A stretch of DNA of 64,000 bases from Roseibaca sp. Y0-43 (GTDB taxonomy: Bacteria > Pseudomonadota > Alphaproteobacteria > Rhodobacterales > Rhodobacteraceae), in contig NZ_JAFMPR010000006.1 of NCBI RefSeq assembly GCF_020667835.1, forward strand, positions 124,001 through 188,000, given 5' to 3'. Positions within the stretch are counted from its first letter, which is position 1; the number at the start of each line of letters is the position of its first letter. The position numbers were made by a program, and so were the translations under genes. Under the pieces are notes generated by a model, which saw nothing but the letters and a program-made list of their open reading frames with translations, searched no databases and had not been told where the DNA came from. Below, one piece after another: positions 39,100-48,870 of the stretch.

Positions 39100-41166
39100 T
39101 CATAGGCTGTGCAGACAGGTCAGGATCGCCGCGCCGAACCGGTCTAGGCGCGCGTCATCCATGCCCTTGATGCGGGCCAGCTCGCCCTCGGTGGCAGGCC
39201 GCCGCTCGGCAATCGCGCGCAGGGTCGCGGGCGAGAGCGTCAGCAGTTTGCCGGTGCCATCGTCGCCACGTTCCAACCCGCGCGCAAGCTCGGCCAATTC
39301 ATCGAACAAGGCACCCGCCTCACGTCCGGCCAGCTTGCGGCGCTGGGGGTGTTGGGCGTCGGGCGTGGCCCCGGTGATAACGGCCAGAAATTCGGCCCCG
39401 TAGCGGTCCAGCTTCGTCGCCCCAACGCCAGAGATGCGCGCCATCGCGTCCATGCTGTCGGGGCGGGTTTCCGCCATCTCGATCAAGGTGCGGTCGGTGA
39501 AGATGACATAGGCAGGCACGCGCGCCGCTTCGGCCAATGCGCGGCGCTTGGCTTTCAACGCCGACAGAAGCGGCGCATCTTCGTCCGACACCAGCGCCTT
39601 GACCGCTGGCCCGTCGCGGGCGGTGGTGATCGTGTCCTCGCGCAAGGTGATCTCGGCCTCTCCGCGCAGGATGGGGCGGGCGGCTTCGGTCATGCGCAAG
39701 GCCCCGTGGCGCTCGGCATCCGGGCGCACCAGATCGCGCCCCATCATCTGGCGAAACACCGCCTGCCACTTGGCGCGGCTCAGCTCGCGCCCCACGGCGA
39801 AGGTGGGCAGGTGGTCATGCCCGCGTGCACGGACCTTTTCCGTGGCATTGCCGGTCAGAATGTCGACCAGATGACCCACGCCGAAACGCTCATCCGTGCG
39901 CAACATGGCCGACAGCGCCTTGCGCACGGGGGTTGTCGCGTCGAACAGCTTGACCGGCCGCGCACATAGATCGCAGTTGCCGCAGGGGTCCGACGCCTCG
40001 CCAAAATAGGATAGCAGCACTTGCCGGCGGCAGGCCGTGGCCTCTGCCAGCCCCAGAAGCGCGTTCAACCGCACATGGTCGGCTTCGCGCCGCTCGGGGG
40101 GGGCAAGGCTTTCGTCTATCTGCGCGCGGCGCAGGCGAATGTCGTCGGGGCCATATAGCGTGAAGGTGTCGGCGGGCGCGCCATCGCGCCCCGCGCGACC
40201 GATTTCCTGGTAATAAGCTTCGATGGATTTCGGCAAATCCGCATGCGCGACCCAGCGGATATCGGGCTTGTCTATCCCCATGCCGAACGCCACGGTCGCG
40301 ACCACGATCAGGTCATCCTCGCGCTGGAACAACTCCTCGACGGCGCGGCGGGTGTCGGCCTCCATCCCGCCGTGATAGGCGCGGGCATTGTGGCCCGCGT
40401 CGCGCAGACCTTGGGCAAGCGCTTCGGTCCGGGCACGAGTGGCGCAATAAACGATGCCGGACTGCCCGCGCCGGGCGGCGGCATATGACAGGATTTGCTT
40501 GCGCGGGCTGTCCTTGACCGTGAAGTTCAGCGTGATGTTCGGACGATCGAAGCCGCGCAGAAAGATATTGGGGCTTCGCCCATCAAACAGCCGTTTCAGG
40601 ATTTCGGCGCGGGTTTCCGCGTCGGCGGTGGCGGTAAACGCCGCCATCGGCACGTTCAGCGTGCGGCGCAAATCGCCAATGCGCAGGTAATCGGGGCGGA
40701 AATCATGGCCCCATTGGCTGACGCAATGCGCCTCGTCCACCGCGATCAGGGTGCAGCGCGCGCGGCGCAAAAGGTCCACCGTCCCCGACGACGCCAGCCG
40801 CTCTGGCGCGATATAGAGAAGCTTCAATTCCCGCCGGTCGATGGCATCAAATACCGCGTCGCGCTCTGCCTCGGTATTGCCGGATGTCAGCGCGCCCGCG
40901 GCCACGCCCAATTCCTGCAAGCCGCGGACTTGGTCGCGCATCAGCGCAATCAGGGGCGAGATGACGACCGTCAGCCCCTCGCGGCACAAGGCGGGCAGTT
41001 GGAAGCACAGCGACTTGCCGCCGCCCGTGGGCATCAGCGCAAGCGTGTCCTGCCCCGCCGCGACAGAGGCGACGATCTCGGCCTGACCGGGGCGAAACCC
41101 GTCAAAGCCGAAAACCTGTTTCAGGATCGCATGCGGGTCCGCCTCGTCAGAGGAAGATGGCTGCAT
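39100..41166 (-). CDS. recQ: ATP-dependent DNA helicase RecQ
   Basis: 688 residues. Superfamily 2 helicase with Walker A PTGGGKS, DEAH box (VDEAHCVSQWGHDFRPDY), motif VI (QEIGRAGRDG), the zinc-binding cysteines (CRRQ..CGNCDLC) and two C-terminal HRDC-like segments (~520-600 and ~610-685). It unwinds recombination intermediates and stalled forks. ATG 41166 lies inside the 3' end of the yggT gene (20-base overlap), so the pair is coupled. Confidence 0.96.
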   Translation of the reverse strand: MQPSSSDEADPHAILKQVFGFDGFRPGQAEIVASVAAGQDTLALMPTGGGKSLCFQLPALCREGLTVVISPLIALMRDQVRGLQELGVAAGALTSGNTEAERDAVFDAIDRRELKLLYIAPERLASSGTVDLLRRARCTLIAVDEAHCVSQWGHDFRPDYLRIGDLRRTLNVPMAAFTATADAETRAEILKRLFDGRSPNIFLRGFDRPNITLNFTVKDSPRKQILSYAAARRGQSGIVYCATRARTEALAQGLRDAGHNARAYHGGMEADTRRAVEELFQREDDLIVVATVAFGMGIDKPDIRWVAHADLPKSIEAYYQEIGRAGRDGAPADTFTLYGPDDIRLRRAQIDESLAPPERREADHVRLNALLGLAEATACRRQVLLSYFGEASDPCGNCDLCARPVKLFDATTPVRKALSAMLRTDERFGVGHLVDILTGNATEKVRARGHDHLPTFAVGRELSRAKWQAVFRQMMGRDLVRPDAERHGALRMTEAARPILRGEAEITLREDTITTARDGPAVKALVSDEDAPLLSALKAKRRALAEAARVPAYVIFTDRTLIEMAETRPDSMDAMARISGVGATKLDRYGAEFLAVITGATPDAQHPQRRKLAGREAGALFDELAELARGLERGDDGTGKLLTLSPATLRAIAERRPATEGELARIKGMDDARLDRFGAAILTCLHSL

Positions 41167-41434
41167 TGTTGGTGATGACGATCTGAAGGGCATAGATGGC
41201 CAGCAGGGCCACCAGCGGCGCAAGGTCGATCCCGCCCAGATCGGGCAGGAACTGGCGAATGCGGCGATAGACGGGTTCGACCAGCCGGTTCATCCCGTCC
41301 CAGATCGACGCCACCATCGGCGAGCGCAGGCTGAGCACGTTGAAATTAATCAGCCAGCTCAGGATGATATGAATGATGATGATGAATTGCGCCACGTTCA
41401 GCACAAGCAAAAGTATCTGAAGGATCGACAGCAT
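41147..41434 (-). CDS. YggT-family membrane protein
   Basis: 95 residues, two hydrophobic segments (LSILQILLLVLNVAQFIIIIHIILSWLI and LAPLVALLAIYALQIVITNNAAIFL) joined by a polar RIRQFLP loop, the YggT/YlmG family layout (two TM helices; family of roughly 90-180 residues). In bacteria YggT proteins are linked to osmotic tolerance or cell division. ATG 41434 (MLSILQ) is taken because upstream in-frame sequence is non-hydrophobic. It overlaps recQ. Confidence 0.9.
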   Translation of the reverse strand: MLSILQILLLVLNVAQFIIIIHIILSWLINFNVLSLRSPMVASIWDGMNRLVEPVYRRIRQFLPDLGGIDLAPLVALLAIYALQIVITNNAAIFL

Positions 41435-41565
41435 CTTGGGCCTTTTCGTGTTGGGTTGCCCAATATCTAAGGGCGGGCGCGGGCAAGGGCAACCATTTCG
41501 CCCATCTGGACACGGGCGGCACAATCGCTAGGTAAGGGGCAAGCCCAAACAGGACAGATTGACCG

Positions 41566-42333
41566 ATGCTCGTTATCCTCTCGCCCGCCAAGAAACTGGA
41601 CTGGACCGCCCGCCCCGATGCCACCACCCGCCCCGATTTTCAGGCGGATGCGGTGGCGCTGGCGGATGTGGCCAAGGATCTGGGCGCGCCGGGGCTGAAG
41701 AAGCTGATGCATATCAGCGACAAGCTGGCGGACCTGAACCTTGAACGGTTCGAGAATTTTGCGGCCGACCCGGAACCAGAGGCCACCCGCCCCGCCATCC
41801 ACGCCTTTGCGGGCGACACCTATACGGGGCTGGACGCAAGGTCGCTGGATGCGGATGCGCTGGACTGGGCCAAGGGGCATCTGCGCATCCTGTCGGGCCT
41901 CTATGGCCTGCTGCGGCCCTTTGACGCGATGCAGCCCTACCGGCTGGAAATGGGCAGCCGTTTGGCGACGGAGCGCGGCAAATCGCTGTATGATTACTGG
42001 GGCGACCGTATTTCCATGGCTTTGAATGACGCGGCCAAGGATGCGGGGGCGGAAGTGATCGTCAATTGCGCCTCTCAGGAATATTTCGGCGCGGTGGATC
42101 TGGGTGCCCTGCGCCCGCGCGTGATTACGCCGCAATTTCTGGACAGCAAGGACGGGGCAGAGCCGAAGGTCATCAGCTTCTACGCCAAGAAAGCGCGCGG
42201 CGCGATGGCGCGGTTCATCCTTGAACGCCGCCTGACCGACCCGGCAGAGTTGCGCGAGTTCGACACGGGCGGCTACGCCTATGACCCAGAGCAATCGACC
42301 CCGGATCGCCCGGTTTTCCTGCGCGAGATTTGA
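41566..42333 (+). CDS. yaaA: Peroxide stress protein YaaA (DUF328)
   Basis: 255 residues, the family's usual size. The N-terminus MLVILSPAKKLDW is the hallmark, and HLRILSGLYGLLRPFDAMQPYRLEMG with VISFYAKKARG are the signature segments. In E. coli YaaA lowers free iron and protects DNA from H2O2. It is divergent from yggT-recQ. Monocistronic as far as I can see. Confidence 0.95.
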   Translation: MLVILSPAKKLDWTARPDATTRPDFQADAVALADVAKDLGAPGLKKLMHISDKLADLNLERFENFAADPEPEATRPAIHAFAGDTYTGLDARSLDADALDWAKGHLRILSGLYGLLRPFDAMQPYRLEMGSRLATERGKSLYDYWGDRISMALNDAAKDAGAEVIVNCASQEYFGAVDLGALRPRVITPQFLDSKDGAEPKVISFYAKKARGAMARFILERRLTDPAELREFDTGGYAYDPEQSTPDRPVFLREI

Positions 42334-42512
42334 TGCAAGGGGCAAAGGGCAGTTGTTGCCACGCTGTTCAAGACGGCGTGACCCAAGCCGAACTCGCTTC
42401 ACTATCGCCTTTGCTTTGCAGCATTTTGCCCCCATATCCCATTGGATAGTGCCTTAACGGCAATCAGTTTCATGCGGGCTTTCCGCGCATTACACGGAAA
42501 GACCGGCGCGAC

Positions 42513-43172
42513 ATGTTCGACCAACCCGAAAGACCGGACCAAATGGACCCCGCACGGAACGATTCCGCCAAGGCCATCGCCGCCGCCGACCCCCTTGCAC
42601 ACCGCCCGTTGCAGGAAATTCTGGACCGGTTGCGCGATGTGACCGACGCGCCCAAGGTCAGTTTCGCCGAGATCCTGCGCGCCATGGACCAAGGCGGTCA
42701 ACCTGTGCTGCTGCTGATGCCGGCGCTTATCCTTGTCTCGCCGCTCAGTGGTATTCCGGGCCTGTCTTCGTTGGGCGGGCTGACGGTTGCCTTGATCGCG
42801 GCACAGATGCTTTTGGGGCGTGGCACGATCTGGCTGCCCGGTTTCATCCTGCGGCGCGAGTTTTCGACCGCGCGGCTGGAATGGTCCATTTCCAAGCTGG
42901 ATGGCGCCGCCGCCTTTATCGACCGCAAGACCGTCACGCGGGCGGAATGGGTATTCGGATTTCCGGGGCGTCAGTTGCTTTTGCTGATCTGCATGGTCTG
43001 CGGGCTTATCATGCCCTTCTTCGAGCTGATCCCCTTCTCGGCCACGTCGCTGGCGATTGTCATCAGCCTGATGGCCAGCGCGCTTTTGGTCCGCGACGGG
43101 CTGATCGCCGGGCTGGGGTTGGGCGGCCTTGCCGCTGCCGGGCTGCTGATTGCGAAACTGGCCGCGACCTGA
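42513..43172 (+). CDS. exoD: ExoD-family membrane protein
   Basis: 219 residues. A soluble N-terminus (LQEILDRLRDVTDAPKVSFAEIL) then about four transmembrane helices with PVLLLMPALILVSPLSGIPGLSSLGG, the ExoD family signature. ExoD was found through exopolysaccharide synthesis and alkali sensitivity in Sinorhizobium; its molecular role is unclear. GGAAAG at 42496-42501 is a possible ribosome-binding site, rather far from the ATG and sitting in a TTTCCG/CGGAAA hairpin (42480-42500), so ATG 42543 (MDPARND) cannot be excluded. Confidence 0.9.
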   Translation: MFDQPERPDQMDPARNDSAKAIAAADPLAHRPLQEILDRLRDVTDAPKVSFAEILRAMDQGGQPVLLLMPALILVSPLSGIPGLSSLGGLTVALIAAQMLLGRGTIWLPGFILRREFSTARLEWSISKLDGAAAFIDRKTVTRAEWVFGFPGRQLLLLICMVCGLIMPFFELIPFSATSLAIVISLMASALLVRDGLIAGLGLGGLAAAGLLIAKLAAT

Positions 43173-43190
43173 GCGGGCGCGGCCAGTTCC

Positions 43191-46100
43191 CTATTCCGCC
43201 GCGCGCAGCGGCAGTTCGGGTTGCAGATCGGGCGCAGGGCGCAGCGGTGGCAGGCCCGCATCCCAGATCAGTTCGGTATCGCGAATGCCCGACAGCTTCT
43301 TCTCCAGCGCCCGGTCCCGCCGCGCGGCGCTGCCACGCTTCGAAAGCAGCCAGCGCAGGCCCAGCGCGCCGCGATAGGCGCCCTTCTCGATCCAGACACG
43401 CAGCGCCAGCAACGCGGGCGTCAGCAAAAGCGTCAGGATGGTCGCCACGCCAAGGCCGAACACCACGGCGGTGGCCAATTGCTTCCACCACAGCGCCGTC
43501 GGGCTGTCGACGCTGTAGCCGCCATTGGCGAAATCAAGGCTGATCCCCAGCATCATCGGGGTCAGGCCGGCCATGGTGGTGATGGTAGTCATCAACACCG
43601 GGCGGATGCGCGCCTCGACCGTGCGGATGATCGCTTCAATCCGGGGCATGATCTTGGCATAGCTTTGGAAGGTGTCGATCAACACGATGTTGTTGTTCAC
43701 CACGATCCCCGCAAGCGCCACGATGCCCGTCCCCGTCATGATGACAGAGAAGGTCTGCTCCATCACCAGCATCCCGATCAGCACACCCGCGCTGGACAGC
43801 ACCACCGCAAGAAGCACCAGAACCGAGTTATAGAAGCTGTTGAACTGCGTCAGCAGGATGACGAACATCAGGCCCAGCGCCGCGCCGAAGGCATACATCA
43901 GGAAAGACTGGCTTTCCTGCTGGTCCTGCTGCTCGCCCGTCCATTCCCAGCCAATGCCAGGGGGCAGTTCGGCCTCGGTTTGCAGCCAGTCCGTCAGCGT
44001 CTCGATCCGCTCGGTCGCGGTAATGGGCACCACACGCCAGCCGTTTTCCTCGATCTCGGCCACGGTTTGCAGGGCAAGCTGGTGGGCCTCGGACCCCGGT
44101 TCGTTTTCATCCGGGTGGGTTTCGGCCCGCGTGACCACGCGCACCACGTTGCCATCGGCATCGACAAGCTGTTCCAGGTTCGGACGCACATCGGCCTTCA
44201 CGTCGAAATAGCGCTGTTGGTCCATCCGGTCGATGCGCGAGCGGCTGGCAACCGTTTCGGTCGTCACGAAATTCGACAGCGGCACCAGCCCGTAATTGGT
44301 CTGCACGCGCAGCGTTTCGAGGGTGGACAACAAGCGGTCGCTTTCAGGCAGACGCACGCGGATGTCGATTTCCTCTTCCGAGGTGTCGACGCGCATCGTG
44401 TCCAACAACAACCCACGGGTTACAAGCTGAACCATGCCGCCGATGGTTTGCACATCGGCCCCGAAACGGCCCGCGATTTCGGTATCGACATTGATCTGCC
44501 AGTCGATGCCGGGCACCGGGCGCGTATCTTCCAGGTCGAACAGGCCGGGAAGGTCGGCGAATTTCGCGCGCACCATATCGACCGCGCTTTCCAGCGTGTC
44601 GAAATCCTGCCCCGTCAGGCGCAGATGCACAGGCTTCGCACCCGCAGGCCCGCCCGCCTGGATGAGCGTTTCAGCATAGATACCGGGGATCTGCGACAAG
44701 CGGTCCTGCATCCGCTCGACAATGCGTGAGCCGGCCATGTCCGGGTCATCGGTGCGCAGCTGCCAGCTGGTCAGTTCGAACTGCACTTGGCCCACGGCAT
44801 CGGTGGGCGCACTTGTGCCGCCGGTATTGGTGTTCAGACCGCCATCGCCCGCGAAGGCAAAGACAGATTCCACGCCATCGGTGCTCAGCGCCACCTGTTC
44901 GGCTTGCCGCACCAGCGCGTCTTTCTCGTCCAGCGACAGGTTGCCGCGCGCACGGACATAGATGATGCCCTGCTCGGGTTCGGTTTCGACAAAGAACTCG
45001 ACCCCGCGATTATTCGCGCCGTAATATTGGAACACCGCCATAACGAAGGCCACCACGGCAACGACCGTCACAACCGGCATGACCGGGTTGCCGACGATGA
45101 ACCGCATGATCCAGCCGGTCAGGCCATAGCGGCGCTTTGCGTCGATGGTCTTGGGCGCGCGGCGAATGGCCAAAGCGCCAAAGGTGATAGAAATGCCGAC
45201 CGCCGACAATGTCATCAGCACCGTACCGGGCACCAGTTGCATGGCAGATTGCGCGGGTGCCGTGCCGCCGGACAAATAGCCGGGGTTTAGCATTAGCATA
45301 CCGCCCAGCCACAGCCCGACCATTGGCAAAACCGCCAAACCGGCACGCACCACAAGCGGGAAGCGGCGCAGCGCGTCCGACATCTGGCCCACGCGGCGGG
45401 CCATGCGGCCCGTGACACCGCCCATGACCGGCAGGAACACCAATGCCACGATCAGCGACGCGGTCAGAACGAAGATCAGCGTGACCGGCAGCATCCCCAT
45501 GAACTCGCCCGCGACACCGGGCCAGAACAGCATGGGCAGGAAAGCGCAAAGCGTTGTCGCGGTCGAGGCGATGACCGGCCAGAACATGCGCTGCGCGGCA
45601 CGGACATAGGATTGCATCGGCCCGTCGCCCGCCGCAATGCGCTTGTCGGCATATTCGGTCACAACGACCGCGCCATCGACCAGCACACCCACGGCCAGAA
45701 TAAGCCCGAACATCACGATATTCGACACCGCGACGCCCATGATACCCAACAGGATGAAGCACAAAAGGAACGAGGCCGGGATCGCAAAGCCCACAAGCAG
45801 TGCCGAGCGCGTGCCAAGCGCGCCCAGAACCACGATCATCACCAGCGCGATGGCGGTCAGAACCGACCCTTCCAGCTGGCGCACCATCTCGTCCACCTGC
45901 ACCGACTGGTCCAGCGCGGTGGTGATGTGGATGGAATTGCGCAGCTGCGTGTCCCAGCTGTCCTGTTCCAGCGCGATTGCCTCGCGCACGGCGGCGACCG
46001 TGTCGATCGCGTTGAAGCCTTTGCGCTTGACCACCTGAATAGCAAGGTTGTCTTCGCCGTTGAACCGCGCTGTGCCCTCGCGGTCGGCGAAGGTCAGACG

Positions 46101-46880
46101 GATCTCAGCCAAATCGCCCAAGGTCACGACCGCGTCGCCATTAACCTTGATCGGCAGCTTGTAAATGTCCTGCGTCGTCTCGAAGGTGGACGGCACGGTG
46201 ACGGAAAACGCCCCGCTTGTGGTTTCGACCTGTCCCGCCGCAACAAGCTGGTTGTTCGCGCCCACCGCCTGAATCAACTCGCCCGCGGTGACGTTGTAGG
46301 CTTCCAGCCGCAGAGGATCGACCAGCACCTCGACCATCTCGTCGCGGGCGCCGGCGATTTCGGCTTCCAGAACGGAATCCAGCGCCTCTATCCGGGTTTG
46401 CAGGCTGCGCGTGGCGCTTAGCAGCGTGCGTTCGGACACGTCGCCAGACAGCGCCACGATCACGATGGGAAATTCGGAGAAGTTGATTTCGGTGATGGTG
46501 TAATTCTGCGCGCCGCTTGGAAATTGCGCTTCGGCGCGGGTCATGGCGTCGCGGATGTCGGCCATGGTCTCAGATTTATTCCAGCCGAATTCGAATTCCA
46601 GCACCGCCGCGCCGATGCCATCGGCGGAAAACGCGCCAAGGCTTTTCAGCCCGTCCAGCCCCGCCAGTTCGGTTTCCATCGGTTTGACGATGGCATCCTC
46701 GGAATCAATCGCGTTGATGCCGGGGAAGGGCACGGTGATGATAACGGCGGGCACCTCGATATCCGGCTCGCCCTCTTTGGGCAGGCCGAAATAGGCAGCG
46801 GCCCCGGCCCCCAGCGTCATCACGACAAGGGCAAGGACCATCCGCGCATGGGTCGCGGCCCAGTTGACGATGCCGATCAT
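43191..46880 (-). CDS. RND-family efflux permease (HAE1/AcrB-like)
   Basis: 1229 residues. Twelve predicted transmembrane helices and two large periplasmic loops. The TM4 proton-relay segment reads GVLVDGAVVVTEYADKR, keeping one of the two adjacent aspartates seen in AcrB, as in several other RND pumps. It pumps hydrophobic or amphiphilic compounds from the periplasm through an outer-membrane channel, which is not encoded nearby. ATG 46880 shares bases with the adaptor stop (ATGA). It is convergent with exoD with an 18-base gap. Confidence 0.95.
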   Translation of the reverse strand: MIGIVNWAATHARMVLALVVMTLGAGAAAYFGLPKEGEPDIEVPAVIITVPFPGINAIDSEDAIVKPMETELAGLDGLKSLGAFSADGIGAAVLEFEFGWNKSETMADIRDAMTRAEAQFPSGAQNYTITEINFSEFPIVIVALSGDVSERTLLSATRSLQTRIEALDSVLEAEIAGARDEMVEVLVDPLRLEAYNVTAGELIQAVGANNQLVAAGQVETTSGAFSVTVPSTFETTQDIYKLPIKVNGDAVVTLGDLAEIRLTFADREGTARFNGEDNLAIQVVKRKGFNAIDTVAAVREAIALEQDSWDTQLRNSIHITTALDQSVQVDEMVRQLEGSVLTAIALVMIVVLGALGTRSALLVGFAIPASFLLCFILLGIMGVAVSNIVMFGLILAVGVLVDGAVVVTEYADKRIAAGDGPMQSYVRAAQRMFWPVIASTATTLCAFLPMLFWPGVAGEFMGMLPVTLIFVLTASLIVALVFLPVMGGVTGRMARRVGQMSDALRRFPLVVRAGLAVLPMVGLWLGGMLMLNPGYLSGGTAPAQSAMQLVPGTVLMTLSAVGISITFGALAIRRAPKTIDAKRRYGLTGWIMRFIVGNPVMPVVTVVAVVAFVMAVFQYYGANNRGVEFFVETEPEQGIIYVRARGNLSLDEKDALVRQAEQVALSTDGVESVFAFAGDGGLNTNTGGTSAPTDAVGQVQFELTSWQLRTDDPDMAGSRIVERMQDRLSQIPGIYAETLIQAGGPAGAKPVHLRLTGQDFDTLESAVDMVRAKFADLPGLFDLEDTRPVPGIDWQINVDTEIAGRFGADVQTIGGMVQLVTRGLLLDTMRVDTSEEEIDIRVRLPESDRLLSTLETLRVQTNYGLVPLSNFVTTETVASRSRIDRMDQQRYFDVKADVRPNLEQLVDADGNVVRVVTRAETHPDENEPGSEAHQLALQTVAEIEENGWRVVPITATERIETLTDWLQTEAELPPGIGWEWTGEQQDQQESQSFLMYAFGAALGLMFVILLTQFNSFYNSVLVLLAVVLSSAGVLIGMLVMEQTFSVIMTGTGIVALAGIVVNNNIVLIDTFQSYAKIMPRIEAIIRTVEARIRPVLMTTITTMAGLTPMMLGISLDFANGGYSVDSPTALWWKQLATAVVFGLGVATILTLLLTPALLALRVWIEKGAYRGALGLRWLLSKRGSAARRDRALEKKLSGIRDTELIWDAGLPPLRPAPDLQPELPLRAAE

Positions 46881-47983
46881 TGCGCAGGCTCCTCGGCAGA
46901 GGGCGCATCCTCGCGCCATGTGACGTCAACGACCGCACCTTCGCGAGTAAATTCCTGACCGACGATGATCGCGCCGATCTCATTGGGCAGCCCGGCCAGC
47001 CAGATGCCTTGGTCGGTGTCGCGCAGCACGGTGGCGGGGGCGAAGCTGACATGGCCCGCGTCATCGACCAGGCGCAGGCCCAGCGCGCCCGCGTCGTTCA
47101 ATGTCAGCGCAGAGGCCGGAATCAAATGTCCCTCGCGCCCTTCGGCGGTAATCATGATGTCGGCGCTCTGCCCGTCGCGGATGCTGTTGTCGGGGTTCGG
47201 CACGGTCACTTCCACGCGGAAGGTGCGGGTTTGGGGGTCGGCAGAGCGGGCGATGAACGTCACCTGCCCCATCACCTCGCGCCCGCCAGCCAGCCGTGCG
47301 CCCGCAGGCGCGCCCTCGGCCAGACGCGCGACCTGCAATTCGGTCGCAAAGCCCACCAGCTTCATCGGGTCCAGCTGGATCAGCGTCGCGCATAGCCCGC
47401 CGGGCTGCAACAGGCTGCCAAGCTCTGCCGTGTCGGATTCCAGCAGGCCGTCAAAGGGCGCGTGCATCACCAGCCGCGCCATATCCTCGACCGCGCGGTC
47501 CAGCCCGGCTTGTGCCGCCTGAAGCGCGGCACGGGCGCTGGCAAGCCGGGTTTCCGGGGCGAAACCGCCCTCGCGCAAGCCTTCGGCGGCGCGGAAATTG
47601 ATCTCGGCCTCGGCCAGACGGGCGCGGGCCTCGTCCAAGGCGGCTTGGCGCACGCCGGGCGACACTTCGCAGAGCGGATCGCCCGCAGCCACCTGCGCCC
47701 CCCGGCGCAGTGGTTCGGAAATGACTAGGCCAGAGGTTTCCGACCGCACCTCTACCGCGCGCGGCGCTTCGGTGCGCCCGCGCAGGATGACGGTGCTGTC
47801 AACCGACTGAGCGACCGAGCGCATGGCCACCACCTTGACGCGCGGCTGCGCGGTTTCGTCTTCGGTTTGGGCGCTGGCCTCGGTAACCACACCGGCAAAG
47901 CTAAGAAGCGCCGAGCGCTCCATCACGAGCATATAGAGGGCGACAACCACGGTCAGGGCCGTAATCAAGGGGAAAATGCGCAT
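46877..47983 (-). CDS. RND efflux periplasmic adaptor (membrane fusion protein)
   Basis: 368 residues. N-terminal anchor (LITALTVVVALYMLVM), then biotinyl/lipoyl, coiled-coil hairpin (RQAALDEARARLAEAEINFRAAEG...) and beta-barrel domains (VTFIARSADPQTRTFRVEVTV) in the standard MFP order. It bridges the inner-membrane pump to the outer-membrane channel. AAGAGGA before ATG 47983. First gene of the two-gene efflux operon, coupled to the permease. The gene is short for an MFP but complete. Confidence 0.93.
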   Translation of the reverse strand: MRIFPLITALTVVVALYMLVMERSALLSFAGVVTEASAQTEDETAQPRVKVVAMRSVAQSVDSTVILRGRTEAPRAVEVRSETSGLVISEPLRRGAQVAAGDPLCEVSPGVRQAALDEARARLAEAEINFRAAEGLREGGFAPETRLASARAALQAAQAGLDRAVEDMARLVMHAPFDGLLESDTAELGSLLQPGGLCATLIQLDPMKLVGFATELQVARLAEGAPAGARLAGGREVMGQVTFIARSADPQTRTFRVEVTVPNPDNSIRDGQSADIMITAEGREGHLIPASALTLNDAGALGLRLVDDAGHVSFAPATVLRDTDQGIWLAGLPNEIGAIIVGQEFTREGAVVDVTWREDAPSAEEPAQ

Positions 47984-48013
47984 CGCGTCCTCTTGGTTCA
48001 AAGTCAAGTCGCG

Positions 48014-48048
48014 TATATAAGCCCAATACGCTAAACTGACCAGTTCAG
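48014..48048 (-). promoter_or_regulatory. Predicted promoter with TetR-type operator upstream of the RND operon
   Basis: Reading the minus strand, TGGTCA (48042-48037) and TATATA (48019-48014) are separated by 17 bases. The -35 lies inside an inverted repeat CTAAACTGACCAGTTCAG (48031-48048; 7-bp arms with one mismatch), resembling TetR/AcrR operators. A further perfect TTCTTTT-N5-AAAAGAA dyad lies at 48051-48069. No regulator gene adjoins. Confidence 0.5.
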
Positions 48049-48129
48049 ATTTCTTTTCGTCCAAAAGAATTTCTGCGCCTGCGCAATAATCCGGCGCGCG
48101 CGGCACGGCCCGGCTGCGGCTTGCAGGGC

Positions 48130-48158
48130 TTGGCAATACCCCCCGCTTCACGCTAAGA
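48130..48158 (+). promoter_or_regulatory. Possible promoter of the yfgM-like/bamB genes
   Basis: TTGGCA (48130-48135) and CTAAGA (48153-48158) with a 17-base spacer, 31 bases before the GTG start. Confidence 0.4.
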
Positions 48159-48189
48159 GTGCCCAAGTTTCAAATGATAGGGGCCGAAG

Positions 48190-48840
48190 GTGAGCAATAC
48201 CGACAGATTCTTCGAGGAAGTCACCGAAGAGCTTCGGCGCGACCGGGCCATGGATGCCTTGCGCAAATACGGCTGGATCGCGGTTCTGGCGGTGCTGCTG
48301 ATCGTGGGCGGCACGGCATGGAACGAATGGCGCAAGGCCAGCGCGCAGGCCGAGGCCGAAGCCTTTGGCGAAGCCGTGCTCTCGGCACTGGAAAACAACG
48401 ACAGTGATGCCCGTATCGCCGCCCTTGGCGAGATTGACGCCACCGGCCCGCAACAGGGCGTGCTGCAATTGCTGCGCGCAGGCGAATTGCTGGAAACCGA
48501 CCTGGCCGCCGCGCTGGATGCGTTCCAAGCCGCCGCCGAAGATAACAGCCTGCCCGACGCTTACCGCCAATTGGCCGCGCTGAAGCGCGTGATGGCCGGT
48601 CAGGGCACCTTGCCGCTGGCAGAGCGCCAGACCGTGGTCGCAGGCCTTGCCCAGCCCGGCCAGCCCTTCCGCCCGCTGGCGCTGGAGCAAAGCGCCCTTT
48701 TGGCGCTGGAAGCAGGCGAGGCGGAAAGAGCGATTGAAATCATGCAGGATTTGCTGGCACAGTCTGATGTGTCCGAAGCGCTGCGCCAGCGCGTAACGCA
48801 ACTTCTTATCAGCCTTGGGGCTGAAACCGGCGCCGCGTGA
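48190..48840 (+). CDS. YfgM-like tetratricopeptide membrane protein (DUF2133 family)
   Basis: 216 residues. Short cytosolic N-terminus (DRFFEEVTEELRRDRAMDALRKYG) then one TM helix (WIAVLAVLLIVGGTAWNEW) and a periplasmic helical TPR-like domain (residues ~60-210). This is the layout of YfgM, which binds the SecYEG-PpiD translocon and chaperones emerging envelope proteins. GTG 48190 is the start. It sits directly upstream of bamB and der, the conserved yfgM-bamB-der order seen in many proteobacteria; 30 bases separate it from bamB. Confidence 0.85.
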   Translation: MSNTDRFFEEVTEELRRDRAMDALRKYGWIAVLAVLLIVGGTAWNEWRKASAQAEAEAFGEAVLSALENNDSDARIAALGEIDATGPQQGVLQLLRAGELLETDLAAALDAFQAAAEDNSLPDAYRQLAALKRVMAGQGTLPLAERQTVVAGLAQPGQPFRPLALEQSALLALEAGEAERAIEIMQDLLAQSDVSEALRQRVTQLLISLGAETGAA

Positions 48841-48870
48841 CGCGCGGGCATAGCGAGATAGGAGCCTAAG

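Noticed and set aside
42435-42448. Inverted repeat TATCC-N4-GGATA before exoD
   Set aside because: Only 5-bp arms with no supporting context; expected by chance at this density.
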